64,000 nt of DNA from contig CM057003.1 of NCBI GenBank assembly GCA_029891345.1, forward strand, positions 12,316,709 through 12,380,708. Reading direction: 5' to 3'. Position 1 is the first letter of the stretch. Every line of letters starts with the position of its first letter. The notes beneath the pieces are model-generated. The model saw only the letters and a list, made by a program, of their open reading frames with translations, was not told the origin of the DNA and did no database searches. This document shows positions 45,340 through 57,019 of the stretch, piece by piece. This stretch comes from Dryococelus australis (Eukaryota; Arthropoda; Insecta; Phasmatodea; Phasmatidae). The position numbers and the translations under genes were made by a program.

Positions 45340-46950
45340 TGGGAACACATTTTCATGAAGCTACAGTCAGCTTACCAGTGTAAGCTGGTGTGGGTCTACT
45401 GCCTTACACTGTCTGACAGCTGTCCTTCTTTCAGCTGACGTGTCGGATATTTGCTTGTTTGTCGTCTATACTGTAGTGTCGTTTCGCTGGCCTATTCGAC
45501 AGCTGTCTGTTGACTAGGTGACCTGTCAGACAGTTGGATTTCTATAAAATGCCAAGTCGTACAGTCTCGTGTCTATCTGCAGCAGTGTCGGACAGCTAAC
45601 TTTCAGCAATATTCGACATTCTAGAGCTGCGCGTGGGTCAAATGTTGTGCATGTCTCCTGAATGTAGGATTTCTTGTCTATCAGATGACTACCGATCGCT
45701 CCGCTACATTTCCATTCTTGCGAATCGATCGAACTTAAGCGCACAGTTTTTGACAAACTCGAGGAAATATAAGGATGTCAGCAATACATTTCTTCTACAT
45801 AACTGTGGTCAAACGACATGTTATATTTCCTGTTTGTTTATAATACATTAAAAATTACTTTAAGCTGAAATCAGAAAAAAAGTGTTTAGATTTTCCCACG
45901 AGATAAAAATTTGAAGTTCTTCTGATAATACCATTTTATTTATTTTCAAATCGTTCCTCGATGTATTTTCACGTTATCTTGATAAATAACGGATACCAAA
46001 TAACGTACATGATTTCACAAATGTATAAATAGTTGGGCACGCTTGATAATCTTTGAGTCGCCTAACTATATCGTACTGTGGGTATGAGTTGTCAAAGGTA
46101 ATGGGTTATAGAAACACTTCTCATGTGCGCATGTGTAACAGAAAAGTTAAATAACAAGCGTTGTAGTGTTTCCTGCTGTGAAAATACATTTTATTATTAC
46201 ACAGTAATAAAATTAGAAAGCACTGGTAATGTTTTTATAGTGAGATAATCTATTCTTGTAGAGTGATGTTCACATCAACTTTTTTTTCAGTGTGACTTTT
46301 TAGAGTATTTTCGAGATGATTAATAATAACAAACTACTGCTAGGGAAAAAATATTTCCATAATTGAAACACGTGACTGAGGCAGCTCAGCGCCTTCGATT
46401 TATCTCGTCCACCCCTTGGCCATCACGACCCTGCCTTGGCTGGGAAACACAAATATACTGCCATTCTTTCGGCTTTCTCCTGGCATCGTATATTACAAGT
46501 ATGTGCCACTTCAGAATTATACCTGAATGATAGGCAACCCATCAAAAACCCGTGATATGTCAAAATTGCCTATACAGCAGGCGCATATCAAGCCAAACAA
46601 AATTTTTACATCGCTTCGCCTGGTCATACTGAGAAAAGCTCAATATAATAGGTCTTCTTGATCACAGTGGCCACCAAACCCCTTAATTACCGAATTTGGT
46701 GCTCAGAAATTTCGAGTTATGCCCGGGTTCTGGGTTTGAGCCATTACTGATCCGGCCTCCTCGCCAGATGATAGGGACATGATGGTAAACCTACAGTTAC
46801 AGTATCTTACATCGGAGACGTCGTACAGAAAGATGCTTTGTATGTACTGTGCACAGTAAACATCTGGAACAAATAATCCGTCACGTTTCGAAGGTATCAT
46901 CCGTTGTCAACAGTTTACTCCCTAATCTCATGAACAGCTATTGCCAGTTA

Positions 46951-47376
46951 TAATCCATTCACGGTTACTTCAAACTTTTCTGAACCCCTGCTAAAGTTCT
47001 ACTTTGAGGATATTCTTCTACCTCGTGCAAACTACGCTTGACTAAGTATGGAAAATTATACCACAGGACAACGCACTGAATTCTTGCGCACTCGGTAGTA
47101 ATTATGTTTTGCATGAAAACTATTTCTTACTCAGCGCTACCAACACACATGTTTTTTCACTGTTTTTATTTATAATTATTCCAAACAAAATAGTATAATT
47201 TATAAATAAAATACAGATGAAGCTTTGATTTAACGAAAAATAAGATCCCTTCGTGTTAACAGACGTATAGAACACTTGCGATAGATGGCATACTTAGTAA
47301 ATTACTAAAAACGTCACACAGAGGTGATATTCCAAAGGTTTGATTCAAAAAGTGTGAAGAAACCGCGAATAGACTA
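46951..47376 (-). mobile_element. M3-family MITE, full length, nested
   Basis: The tips are taatccattcacggttactt and gaaaccgcgaatagacta. It lies inside the spacer of the long inverted-repeat element. Confidence 0.75.
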
Positions 47377-47389
47377 TGGCGTGAAACAC

Positions 47390-48140
47390 AAATAGATTTT
47401 CATTGGCGCCGATGTATCACAGAACGTCATACCAATACAGTTCTGAGCACAATATTTTACATGAGAAAACGCTTTAGGAAAAGAAAGATTAATTGAATAC
47501 GTATTGCAAAAACAGTTGCATCCAAACTAACTGTACAGTTAATATTACTGTAGATACTTGACCATTCTGTACACCCCGTCTCCATGTTTTTCTTCCTTGT
47601 TCAAATAATGTAGAACTTAAGATAGTAAATGAATTCTTATTTGGTCTGCTTAATCTGCAACGCCTTAAGACGTTATAAATTATTACTGTCAACATGTTAA
47701 CCCTGATTCACTAAGCCAGATTTCACGGCTTATTTATACAAACCAGGTTCACCAAAATTTATGTTCTTATGGGTTTACGTTTGTAACAGAAGAATGACAG
47801 ATAAACTGAAAGAAAACTACAAAATTAAAATTATACTCACCTATTTTTACAAACTTATTTTCTAGTCATTATCTTAAAACTAATTATTTTATGAATTGAA
47901 ACATATATTTCTTCCCTTTTGACCCGTGAATCCTGTAAGACTTTTGATTTATGCAATATAAAGACAGCCAACTATCTTCATATATTGAACTTTCCAGTGA
48001 AAATAGCATTTTTAGCCTAGGTTCTTGCCATCGATAGCCCGGTATGCATAAGGAAACTTCTCCCGGAAATACTGGCTGCAAATGACTAACGGACACTAAA
48101 AGTATAACGAGAGGCGCGGAATTCAGAAATAAAGTTGTTC
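47390..48140. other. Spacer of the long inverted-repeat element
   Basis: AT-rich with no coding capacity recognised. Confidence 0.4.
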
Positions 48141-48785
48141 GAACTTCAGCTTAAAGTAATTTTTGATGTATTAGAAAAAAACCGGAAATATGACATGTCG
48201 TTTGACCAAGTTATATATGAGAAATGTATTGCTGACATCCTTATATTTTCCCGAGTTCCTCAGAAACTGCGCGCTTAAGTTATATTGACACAAAAAAAAT
48301 GGCAATATAGCGGGGTGACCGATAGTCATCTGATAGACAAGAAATCCTCAATTCAGGTGACAGGCACAGCTTTTGACCGACACGCAGCTTTAGAATGTTG
48401 AATCTGGCTGAAACGTAGCTGCCCAACACAGCTGGCGATGGACACGAGACTGTACTACGTGGCAGTTTATGGCCTGACAGGCCACCGAGTCAACAGACAG
48501 CTGTCAAACAGGCCAGCGAAAAGACAGTACAGTATAGCTGACAAATAGGCAAATGTCCGACACGTCAGCTGAAAGAAAGGCAGCTATCAGACAGTGTAGG
48601 GCAGTAGACTATCGGTAATGTGTTCTCGGCGTTACAATATCAACTACTTTATCGAACTGAGAACGTGCAACAACATTAACTTTATTATAACTATTGTTTC
48701 GGGTGAAAGTTAACTTACCGACCCACAAGCAGAGGCAACCAATTTAGAATTCCAACACGATACAAAGGAAACGAATATACTTGTA

Positions 48786-49026
48786 GCCTTGGAGTGGAGT
48801 GAGTTGGGCGGCTCTTAACATCGGCGTCTTGAGAGCCGATGAGGGTGAAGCGAGTGAGCTTGGAGCAGCGCCGGAATGCAAGGAGCTAGAGAGAACAGGA
48901 GTTCGCCGAGAAAACCCGCCGACCAGCGGCATCGTTCGGCACGATTCCCGCGCGCGAAAATCTGGGAGCGACCCCGCCTTCACCTTGGTGGAAGGCGAGT
49001 AGTCTGACCACTTCACCACCGCGGCC
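48786..49026 (-). mobile_element. tRNA-SINE family B, near full length
   Basis: Minus-strand head gccgcggtggtgaagtggtc with actactcgcc, body cggcgggttttctcggc and tail gagagccgatgagggtgaag (plus-strand reading). The B-box region is damaged. Confidence 0.75.
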
Positions 49027-49289
49027 CTTCGTAGCCTTGGAAGATATTGGAAAGATTGTAACATCTCGAACAACAATAAGGTCACTGCATGTCACAAATT
49101 ATGGCCGCGACGAGCTGTAAGAAAGAAAGAAAAAAAAAGTGAGATGGGAGGGATGGGGTGCACGTGACAATAGACAACGCGTGTTTGACGCCAAGAAAAT
49201 AACATCTGCTTTTAGAGGCGGTTTGTTGGCGATAAGTAACATCATCTTCTCAGGAGTACACTCTACGTGCAGGACCTAGGTAGTAACTC

Positions 49290-49310
49290 GTGTGTGTGTG
49301 TGTGTGTGTG
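49290..49310. repeat. (TG)n microsatellite
   Basis: About ten TG units. Confidence 0.9.
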
Positions 49311-49635
49311 GGGTGAGCGGTGGGAAAAGAGATTACTTACTCGTATATCACGTGCGGACTTGCGCTAGTGATGGTCTGACCTGCCTCCTAAACTGCTACA
49401 AATGATAGTGACGTGACGTCATAACATGCTGGCCCGAATCTTCGCGTCAACACGACCTGCGTTCGACCTCAGTCCTAACCTCGAAGGTTGGTAACTACTC
49501 TTGTCGAAAACTTCCCAGTCAGCTTGTTTAGTGGCGCCCTTCTGGTTTTCCTACCCCTCCCCCCCCCCTCCCCCGGCAGGGTGCTTGTGCAAAACTGCGC
49601 CGTGAAAGTATGAAAGTGCGGCGAGGTTGTTCGGT

Positions 49636-49700
49636 TGGCTGCCCGGAATCGAACCAGGAACTCCTCGTTCCGGCGGCTACCTCGGGAGGGAACTGCCGCG
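49636..49700 (-). mobile_element. tRNA-like fragment
   Basis: The minus strand has gttcctggttcgattccggg, a perfect B box, but no convincing A box. The setting is GC-rich. Confidence 0.35.
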
Positions 49701-49701
49701 A

Positions 49702-50360
49702 CACGTCACGACTAAGATTAAGAGCAGATTTCACAGTCGTTAGCAGGCGTGAGGGGAGATCAGACAGCCGCCAGAAGAGATCTGTCGGATGCCGTGATAA
49801 ATCTCACGCCGTCGCAATACGCCGTGTCAATTACGTAATTAATTTATATTACTCTTTGTAGATAGTGTATGTTGCATTTTCTATGCAGGAAGAACTTTAA
49901 AAACAATATCAAGAACAAGCCAACCATAATGATTAACTGACCACCAAAATGTCTTAACAAAACAAGCTGAATTCTCACCTCGCAAATCTCATACGTTTTC
50001 TGCACGAATGAAAACTATTAAATTATTTATTAAGAGAATGAATGTTCAGAGATCGTGACGTGCTTCTGGTTGGACAGATTTAAAACTTCTAAATAAAACA
50101 ATCCCATTTTTATGGGCTGTCAAAGGTTTCAGTTAATGATAGAATTTTGTTGTATATGGTATAGGAGAGAGAGAGAGCATTCCGTATAATATCGCAAAGC
50201 TCTGAGATGACTAATGTGACGTCATAGTCCAATTTATTTCAGAAAGGAGACAGAAATGATACTCGTAAGGACAGTGTGTAATTTAACAGTATACAATTCT
50301 CTACAACGTAAATGATTTGAAAGCACGCACAAAATTCCATTTATGTGAAATTATCACCGG
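49702..50360. other. Unassigned AT-rich stretch
   Basis: A short (GA)n run lies near 50167. No gene was recognised. Confidence 0.4.
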
Positions 50361-50365
50361 GGCCA

Positions 50366-50622
50366 TCATCATCAGATCATGTACGTTAAGAACTTGAAGA
50401 TCATCATCATCAGATCATGTACGTTAAGAACTTGAAGATCATCATCAGATCATGTACGTTAAGAACTTGGAGATCATCATCAGATCATGTACGTTAAGAA
50501 CTTGATCATCATCATCAGATCATGTACGTTAAGAACTTGAAGATCATCATCATCAGATCATGTACGTTAAGAACTTGAAGATCATCATCATCAGATCATG
50601 TACGTTAAGAACGTGAAGATAT
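50366..50622. repeat. 32-38-bp minisatellite, seven units, with ATC runs
   Basis: Each unit is (atc)2-4 followed by agatcatgtacgttaagaac and ttgaag. Units differ mainly in the number of ATC triplets. The last unit runs directly into the tail of a SINE. Confidence 0.9.
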
Positions 50623-50668
50623 TTGGGCGGCTCTTAACAGCGGGATCTTGAGAGATCACGTGCGTATG
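50620..50668. mobile_element. tRNA-SINE family B, tail fragment
   Basis: gaagatatttgggcggctct and cttgagagatcac match the tail ends at 2486 and 62318. Confidence 0.6.
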
Positions 50669-50669
50669 A

Positions 50670-51374
50670 ACGGTCTCACCGATATAGAGATTTACATCTT
50701 ATAAACCTAAGTCGAACTGGAAAAACAACTATTACTCCAGAAGCACGAATTTCAGTGCCACAGGTTATGGGTTCTAATACCAAGCATGGCAAGGGAGAGC
50801 TTTTGTTTACAAATGTAAGTTGGCTACATAAAGTTATAAAATAAGAGCAAAAATTACTCTGCTGAAAACTTGTACCAGATTACTTAATTGTGCTAACTTT
50901 CTAGAGACGTGTTGATTTGAACAACGGTCCATGTCCAAGGCCGTTATCGACTATATTGTCACTGATTTTAGTTTTATGGATATTTTATTCAAAAAATCTC
51001 TGTCTCTATACTATTTTTGGACACTTCAAACACACCGGAGAATATTTGTATGAACAAAATGAATTCATTAGTTGGAAAAACTATTCAAAATACAGTATTT
51101 TTAATACGAGTGCCAACCTTCGTCGTGTAAGTAACTTGAAGCCTAGTTTACGTCTCTAGAAGTTCTCGGATAGAATTACAGTTAAAACACGAACGAATAT
51201 ATGCAATTTTCAGGCGCAGATTAAGAAAAAGCAATTCAATCAGCTTACCAGCATAATGCGCTAACGTTATAAATGCACAGTTGAATAAAAAAAATCAAAT
51301 ATGAATACCTGACTCCTTTTTCATCGCGGAGATTAACAGTAACATCGTAACCACAAATTCATTAATCGTTAATA
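50670..51374. other. Unassigned AT-rich stretch
   Basis: A short inverted pair, aactttctagagacgt (50895) and cgtctctagaagtt (51151), could bound a 270-bp element. Nothing else was recognised. Confidence 0.3.
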
Positions 51375-51884
51375 ATGTACGGGGACATTGTGTACTGTTC
51401 CGTTAAATGTAATATTAACGCTGCTATTGTAGGCATGTATCGGTCAAGTGAAACTGGGATATTATTAAACAATTAAATATTTTACGCATATGCTTATGTG
51501 CGTTGACAAATGTTAGGAAAATAAATAATTTCCTTCCTCACAAATGTTTACTTAAATTTAATTCAGCATTAAGACTCAGTAGTGTAGGCTGGCTATTCAT
51601 GGTAAAGTGAGCACGTTTTAAAGCCCTCCTATTTGGAATAACAGTCAATAAAGATATTTTATTGTAACCTTAGACGTTAACTTTCGAGTCTGGTGAAATA
51701 CATACACCGTGTTTATTACGTACATAGCTATATTTATTTTAAAAAGTGGTGGAATGATAAAAATTGACTGATAAGAGAAAGGTAACTAGGGCCTCAAAAG
51801 TGCCCACTTTACCCTGAATAGCCTACGCGTACTCTGATAGTTTTCAAAGGTTGATTTAAAATACTCAGTTAATCGTGAACAGCC
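51375..51884 (+). mobile_element. M1-family MITE interrupted by an M2 copy
   Basis: M1 sequence runs 51375-51590 and resumes 51824-51884, ending at the tip taatcgtgaacagcc. The left tip is missing. Confidence 0.65.
51591..51823 (-). mobile_element. M2-family MITE, nested
   Basis: The tips are ggctattcatggtaaagtga and gtgcccactttaccctgaat. The interior is colinear with 13136-13366. Confidence 0.75.
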
Positions 51885-51899
51885 TATAATGAAGTTTAC

Positions 51900-52410
51900 G
51901 TGCGGACTAACGACTTGCTTATGTTATGGGCGTTAAATAAAATATTTACCTTTATACATGCAAGAAGCCTGTTCTCGGTTGTCTCTTATCGAAAGGTTTC
52001 GCCTTTCTCTGTCTAACCGTTTGTCATAAAATTCAAACTTCAAGTCTGGCACTCAACAGGCAAGTAAACGATCTCCTAGTATGAAGCGATACACTTTAAC
52101 AGCATTTATTTTCCTGCAAACTGTACACATAGCCATAGCACGTGGTTTGTGAAAATGAGAAGTGCATCAGCCTAAACAATTCTTCTCTTCGAGTATTATT
52201 CTGTATCAATTGCAACTGTTTAGTAGCGAATGAAATTCGTACATCTTCGTACTTGTGAACAAGTTGGCCAAAATACACGACCAAAAATCCAAATGACAAC
52301 TCGTGAGAAGTTTCCACATGGAAGTGAAATTCCATTTGGCCGACAAACGAGGGCATCCGGTTTTACTATGCCGACTGTAGCACAGGAATTTTACTATCGC
52401 AATGGTTATG
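51900..52410. other. Unassigned stretch
   Basis: Overlapping short frames on both strands. Nothing recognised. Confidence 0.35.
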
Positions 52411-52826
52411 GGTAGGGTTGGCCGATTTTCGCGGAAAGAGTTTCTGTGCAAATATATTTTGAAACACCGTAGCCAAGATTCACTTTAGAGATAGGATGGT
52501 TTTAACTGCTAAGCGCCTTGGGTGACTGCCGAGTAACAAGGGCCACATACGCGAAAATATTTACGCGAAGGCTAGACTCCAGTGTCCTATGGCATACGCA
52601 CAATTTTCCTTCTGCTACTCGCCACGTGTTTATCGGGAGACAGTTCCTTGCCTGACTAGGCCAATCAGAATTCGGTACCTCCAACTCTGAGTGACCGTGA
52701 ATCGCGGGTAGTCACATGCAATGCGTAACAGTTAAAATCATCCAATCACGAAAGTGGAACTGAGATCTTAGTGTTTTGGAGTAGGAGAAGTCCTGGAATC
52801 TTTTCGCGAAAGAAAGGGGGCCGTAT
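52411..52826. mobile_element. TTCGCG-tipped MITE, family C, composite
   Basis: 52527-52826 is a full reversed copy (tips aagggccacatacgcg and ttttcgcgaaagaaaggggg). 52411-52520 is the left half of another copy in the plus direction (ggttggccgattttcgcgga). The two are joined head to head. Confidence 0.65.
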
Positions 52827-52837
52827 TTATTTGTAAA

Positions 52838-53257
52838 GGCTGTTCACGATAAAGTGAGCACTTTTGAAACCAACCTTACAAAAAAAAAAGCCACTGCCTC
52901 TGCCTGCATATATTGTAACGGACGCACTGAGTGACATGCGCACAGTAAAGTTGGTAACGAAGGATTGAAAGCAGTTCCATATTAACGTCGAATAAAAGTT
53001 GTTAGGAAAATATTTATGATAACTTAAATTATTTCTTTCCTTTTCTGTTGTTGTAATGCATAGAAGCGTAAAAATGTGCAGATTTTTAGAATATTTACTT
53101 TTCTATTAACTTCACAGTTTCACTTAACCGACGCATAAGTAAAGTTCTGAGGCCCGTGGCAATGTTAATTTGTCATAAAGGCGGGAGAAGAGACAACGTG
53201 CATACAAGTAGATCATAATTGGAGCTTTCAAAAGTGCTAATTTTACCATGAATAGCC
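52838..53257 (-). mobile_element. M1-family MITE, full length
   Basis: The tips are ggctgttcacgataaagtga and aattttaccatgaatagcc. The interior is standard M1. Confidence 0.8.
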
Positions 53258-53373
53258 TATATGTATACGGTTATGGTAATGGTTGTTTATATTATCGCGC
53301 GGCCTTTAAGGGGCATACACAGTATTGCCTCTATAGTTTAGTAAACTCTTTCACAGAAGAATAAATATCGTAT

Positions 53374-53801
53374 AGTCTATTCGCGGTTATTTTCGGCCTA
53401 TCTGAATCAAAACCTTTGAAAAACTCTCCACGTATGACGTGTTTAGTTATTTCCATCATATGCCATACATCACAAGCGTTTTATACTTGTGTTCATAAAA
53501 GTTATTTTTTTTTCTGGTAAATTTAAATGTTATACATATTTTATCTATAAATTATAATGTTTCATTTATAAATAATTTGAATAAAAACAGGGAGAAACTA
53601 GGTATGTTGGTAGCGCCTAGTGAGAAATAGTTCATATATAAAATACCGTTACACTTAGTGCGCACGAATGCGGTGCGATGTCCTTCTGGTGTAATTCTCC
53701 AGACTTAGTTAAGTTTAATTTGCACCAGGCGGAGGAATATCCTTGGGAAGTAGAACTTTAGCAGGGTTTCAGAAAAGACTGAAGTAACCATAAATGGATT
53801 A
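53374..53801 (+). mobile_element. M3-family MITE, full length
   Basis: The tips tagtctattcgcggttattt and gaagtaaccataaatggatt are inverted copies. This is the best M3 reference copy in the window. Confidence 0.75.
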
Positions 53802-53985
53802 TACTTAAAGGACTACTAACAGAGATTTTGCTGACTTTGGCACTTTTCAACGACCACATTTACATTTCAATAACCAAATTTATAAATTGACGACGAAATA
53901 CCGACTATTATTTCTGTCGTGGAAAATATTTTCATTGGAATATTCCATAGCTTGAAAAAATTTTAATAGACACAACAGCTTAAAA

Positions 53986-54495
53986 TGGGGCCCGTATAAC
54001 AACTAAGAAGACCTCCGATGATCGGTTTACGGAAAACGTGTATGTAATGGACGTGTACGTATCAGAATAAAGGAAGGTATTTTTACGAAGCGGTCTATGA
54101 TCATCGCTTACGTATCGTAGGAATATCGTCGTCACGTAGACGTGTACGTAATGGTGATATTTTATTTCGTGTCGTGTACGTAAGACCTTCAGCCAATAAA
54201 ATTGAGGTTGACAAAGAATACGTCTAAATAGTATGTAATAGTTAATTATATTATAATTTTTTATTTTATTATCGTATTTCGTATTATAGTATTATTGGCA
54301 AATCCTATGCAGCCAATACCGACAGGATAGTGGTGCAACATAAGTAAATTTTATTTGGTGATAAATGAATCACTATTTAACTGAAATCAAGTCAATTGAT
54401 AGTCGTGGAGGATAGGTTGAATGTTAGACGAGTGAATTCACTATGAACCACGCATTTATGTAAACGTTCAATGCAGACGTGGCGGAAGGATATAT
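53986..54495. other. Orphan GGGGCCCGTAT end and unassigned DNA
   Basis: ggggcccgtataacaactaa at 53986 resembles a Harbinger-like tip and is followed by repeated cgtgtacgta strings. No matching right end was found. Confidence 0.3.
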
Positions 54496-54499
54496 AATG

Positions 54500-54797
54500 G
54501 GTAGAGACCTGCAAAACTCGCGTTATTATTTGAGAACATTTTAAACTTAGAAACACTTTTACCTATGCGATACGTTTGTCGTTTGGACCATTCTGTATTT
54601 GGCACGCCCTGGATGACTCGGTGCCAATAAATGTACACTTCATAATTGTGTGCCCCAATCACGTGCAGTTCACTCAAAAAAAGGAGTAAATTCACATTTA
54701 TGCCACAGTCAATCTAAAAACGACGCCGGCTCGAGTATATACAATACTGTGAATTTTAACTTGCTACCAAAAGATAACGCGAATTTTGCAGCTCCAT
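54500..54797. mobile_element. MITE, family A (GTAGAGACCTG ends)
   Basis: The left tip gtagagacctgcaaaactcg and the right tip aacgcgaattttgcagctcc are inverted copies. Confidence 0.65.
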
Positions 54798-54807
54798 AGT
54801 AATGAAC

Positions 54808-55097
54808 AGAGATGGTGGTTTATCGCGGTAAAAAGTTGGCTGTTTGCTAGGATTCAACATACTGTACACACGTTTGACAGTTATCATTCATTATTGACTG
54901 ACATGCATACATTAAGATACTACTAATTTTCAGTGGACCAATGAAGATTCTTATTGTATAAGGCAGAACGTTCGTGATTGGTCTGCAAACAAATTAGCTG
55001 AGTAAAAACCTTCAACCAAACATTAAAGAAAAAGCTCGTAAGTGTGTTATAAAAGATATGTCGGCTAAACATTTTTTCGTGATTTTCAACAATCTCT
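54808..55097. mobile_element. MITE, family E (AGAGATGGTGG ends)
   Basis: The left end agagatggtggtttatcgcg is matched in reverse by ttcgtgattttcaacaatct at the right. A second copy lies at 55888. Confidence 0.65.
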
Positions 55098-55100
55098 ATA

Positions 55101-55476
55101 GTCTATTCACGGTAAAATGAGCACTTTTGAAAACCCTGCTTAAAATCGACTCGTATGCACGTTATGTATTCTTCCACCTTATGTAGCATTAACATTATCG
55201 TGGACCTGTGAAATTATTTGAAATGTAAATATCTAACAAATCTACTCGATTTTTACACTTCGATGCATTAAAAAATAAAGAGAAATAGAAAAAAATAATT
55301 TAACGGTTACCTAACACTTTTAATTCTACGTTAACATACGGATCTACTTCCCATCCATCGTTACCAACTTTACTGGGCGCATGCCACTCAGTGCGCCCAT
55401 TTAAATACATGCAGGTAGGGGCACTGACTTTTTACTAAGGTTGATTTAAAAAGTGCTGAATATATCGTGAACAACC
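55101..55476 (+). mobile_element. M1-family MITE
   Basis: The tips are gtctattcacggtaaaatga and atatatcgtgaacaacc, flanked by tata on both sides. Confidence 0.75.
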
Positions 55477-55483
55477 TATAGTA

Positions 55484-55552
55484 ATGTGTAACTCGAGAGT
55501 AGAATTTCAGCCGGGCTTCAGGAATGTTAAAAGTAACTGAGAGTATAGACTG
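55484..55552. mobile_element. M3-family MITE, right-end fragment
   Basis: agtagaatttcagccgggct and aaaagtaactgagag match the M3 right end at 53745-53800. Confidence 0.5.
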
Positions 55553-55559
55553 CAAGCAC

Positions 55560-55887
55560 GATGTCGGGGGGGTGGGGGGGGGCAGGGGAAACTTGAAAGA
55601 GGACGCAGCGGGATGCCCCCCGTGGCCTCATTTTTTTTCTTACTAAAAGCGGCTATTAGAGCTAATACCCGTGCAGAACACTAAAGTCTGGGGGGCGATC
55701 CCCTTGTCCGCCGGCGGCTATCAGCGGCAGGGGATCAGCGAGATGGGGGCGGTCCGCCATGTGGCCGGCGAAACAGGGTCGATGAGCGACGGCCTTCCTA
55801 CGGCTATCGGACACCGGCCATCGCCAGCACCAAGGGATAACGACACGGGTAGGACACGCCGGCGGACACACCCTGGCGCAACCACCG
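55560..55887. other. GC-rich island, no gene assigned
   Basis: It has G runs at 55566-55582 and high GC and CpG after that. Both strands are open for 80-90 codons without recognised motifs. It separates the two copies of a duplicated MITE pair. Confidence 0.35.
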
Positions 55888-56176
55888 CTTGGTTTATCGC
55901 GGTAAAAAGTTGACTGTTTGCTAGGATTCAACATACTGTAAACACGTTTGACAGTTATCTTTCCTTATTGGCTGCCATGCATACATTAAGATACTACTAA
56001 TTTTCAGTGGACCAATGAGGATTCTTATTTTATAAGGCAGAACTTTCGTGACTGGTCTGCAAACAAATTAGCTGAGTAAAAATCTCCTTCATCCAAAAAT
56101 GAAAGAATAAATTCGTCAGAGTGTTATAAAAGATACGTTGGCTGAAAAATATCTCGCGATTTTCCACCATCTCTAT
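55888..56176. mobile_element. MITE, family E, second copy
   Basis: Nearly colinear with 54808-55097 (gtttgctaggattcaacata, ttttcagtggaccaatga). Confidence 0.7.
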
Positions 56177-56177
56177 A

Positions 56178-56406
56178 GGCTATTCACAGCAAAATGAGCA
56201 CTTTTGAAAGCCCTGCTTAAAATTTACTCGTATGCACGTTGTGTATTCGTCTGCCTTATGTAACATTAACATTGTCGTGGACCTGTGAAATTATTTGTAA
56301 AGTAAATATCTAACAAATCTACTCCTTTTTACACTTCGATGCATAGAAAAATAAGGAGATAGCGAAAAAAAAAAAAATTATGTGATCAGAGATGGTTACT
56401 TAACAC
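56178..56406 (+). mobile_element. M1-family MITE, right-truncated
   Basis: It begins ggctattcacagcaaaatga directly after family E, as the first pair does, and breaks off at about 56406. Confidence 0.7.
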
Positions 56407-56600
56407 GCCGGCGAGACTATGTCCTTATCGCAACCGTTGAGAGAGGAAGAGCAGAATAGAGTGCTCGTTATAGCTGCGCGATTGCAATTCTTCGTGTTAC
56501 AACTTTGGATTGCTCTTCTGCCGATAACACTGTCAAAAACGACGTGGATACACTCTAAGAAATTCTTTTCAAATTTACCACATCATTGTATACGTATATA

Positions 56601-57019
56601 GGCCATTCAGGGTAAAATTAACACTTTTGTGAGCCCTGCTTAAGATCTACTTGCATCCACGTTGTTTATTCTTCCGCCTTATGCAAGATTAACATTGTCA
56701 TGGACCTCATAACTTTATTCATGCGTCGGGCAAGTGATACTATGGAATTATTAGAAAATAAATATTCTACAAATTTGCTCACTTTTACACCGCGGAGAAA
56801 AAAAAAAAAAAAAAAAAAAAGCGAACGAAATCATTTAAGTTATCAGAAATGGTGACTTGACATTTTTATTCGATGTTAATATACAGAACTACTTACCATC
56901 CATCGTTACCAACTTAACTCGGCGCATGTCACTCGGGAGCCGGTTAAAATATATGCAGGTATGGGCAGTGACGTTTTCCAAGAATGATTTCGAAAGTGCT
57001 CACTTTATCGTGAACAGCC
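56601..57019 (+). mobile_element. M1-family MITE, full length
   Basis: The tips are ggccattcagggtaaaatta and actttatcgtgaacagcc. It contains an A run at 56799-56820. It splits the older repeat whose unsplit partner is at 42950. Confidence 0.8.

Larger units (their letters stand above)
45340..48650. mobile_element. DNA element with about 500-bp inverted arms
   Basis: Left arm 45340-45870 and right arm 48143-48650 are inverted copies (for example tttcagctgacgtgtcgga against tccgacacgtcagctgaaag; aaaaattactttaagctgaa at the inner ends). The arms contain repeated ctgtctgacagctgtc-type palindromes. The left arm has about 45 extra bases near the tip. The 2.3-kb centre has no transposase and holds an M3 copy. 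Confidence 0.75.

Noticed and set aside
50366..50622. CRISPR-like regular spacing
   Set aside because: Units are simple tandem repeats with no unique spacers, in a eukaryotic context.
50895..51164. Possible 270-bp MITE with 16-bp ends
   Set aside because: Ends are short, no target duplication was seen and no second copy is in the window.
55650..55680. agagctaatac resembling a conserved 18S rRNA string
   Set aside because: Only about a dozen bases match; neighbours do not follow 18S order.
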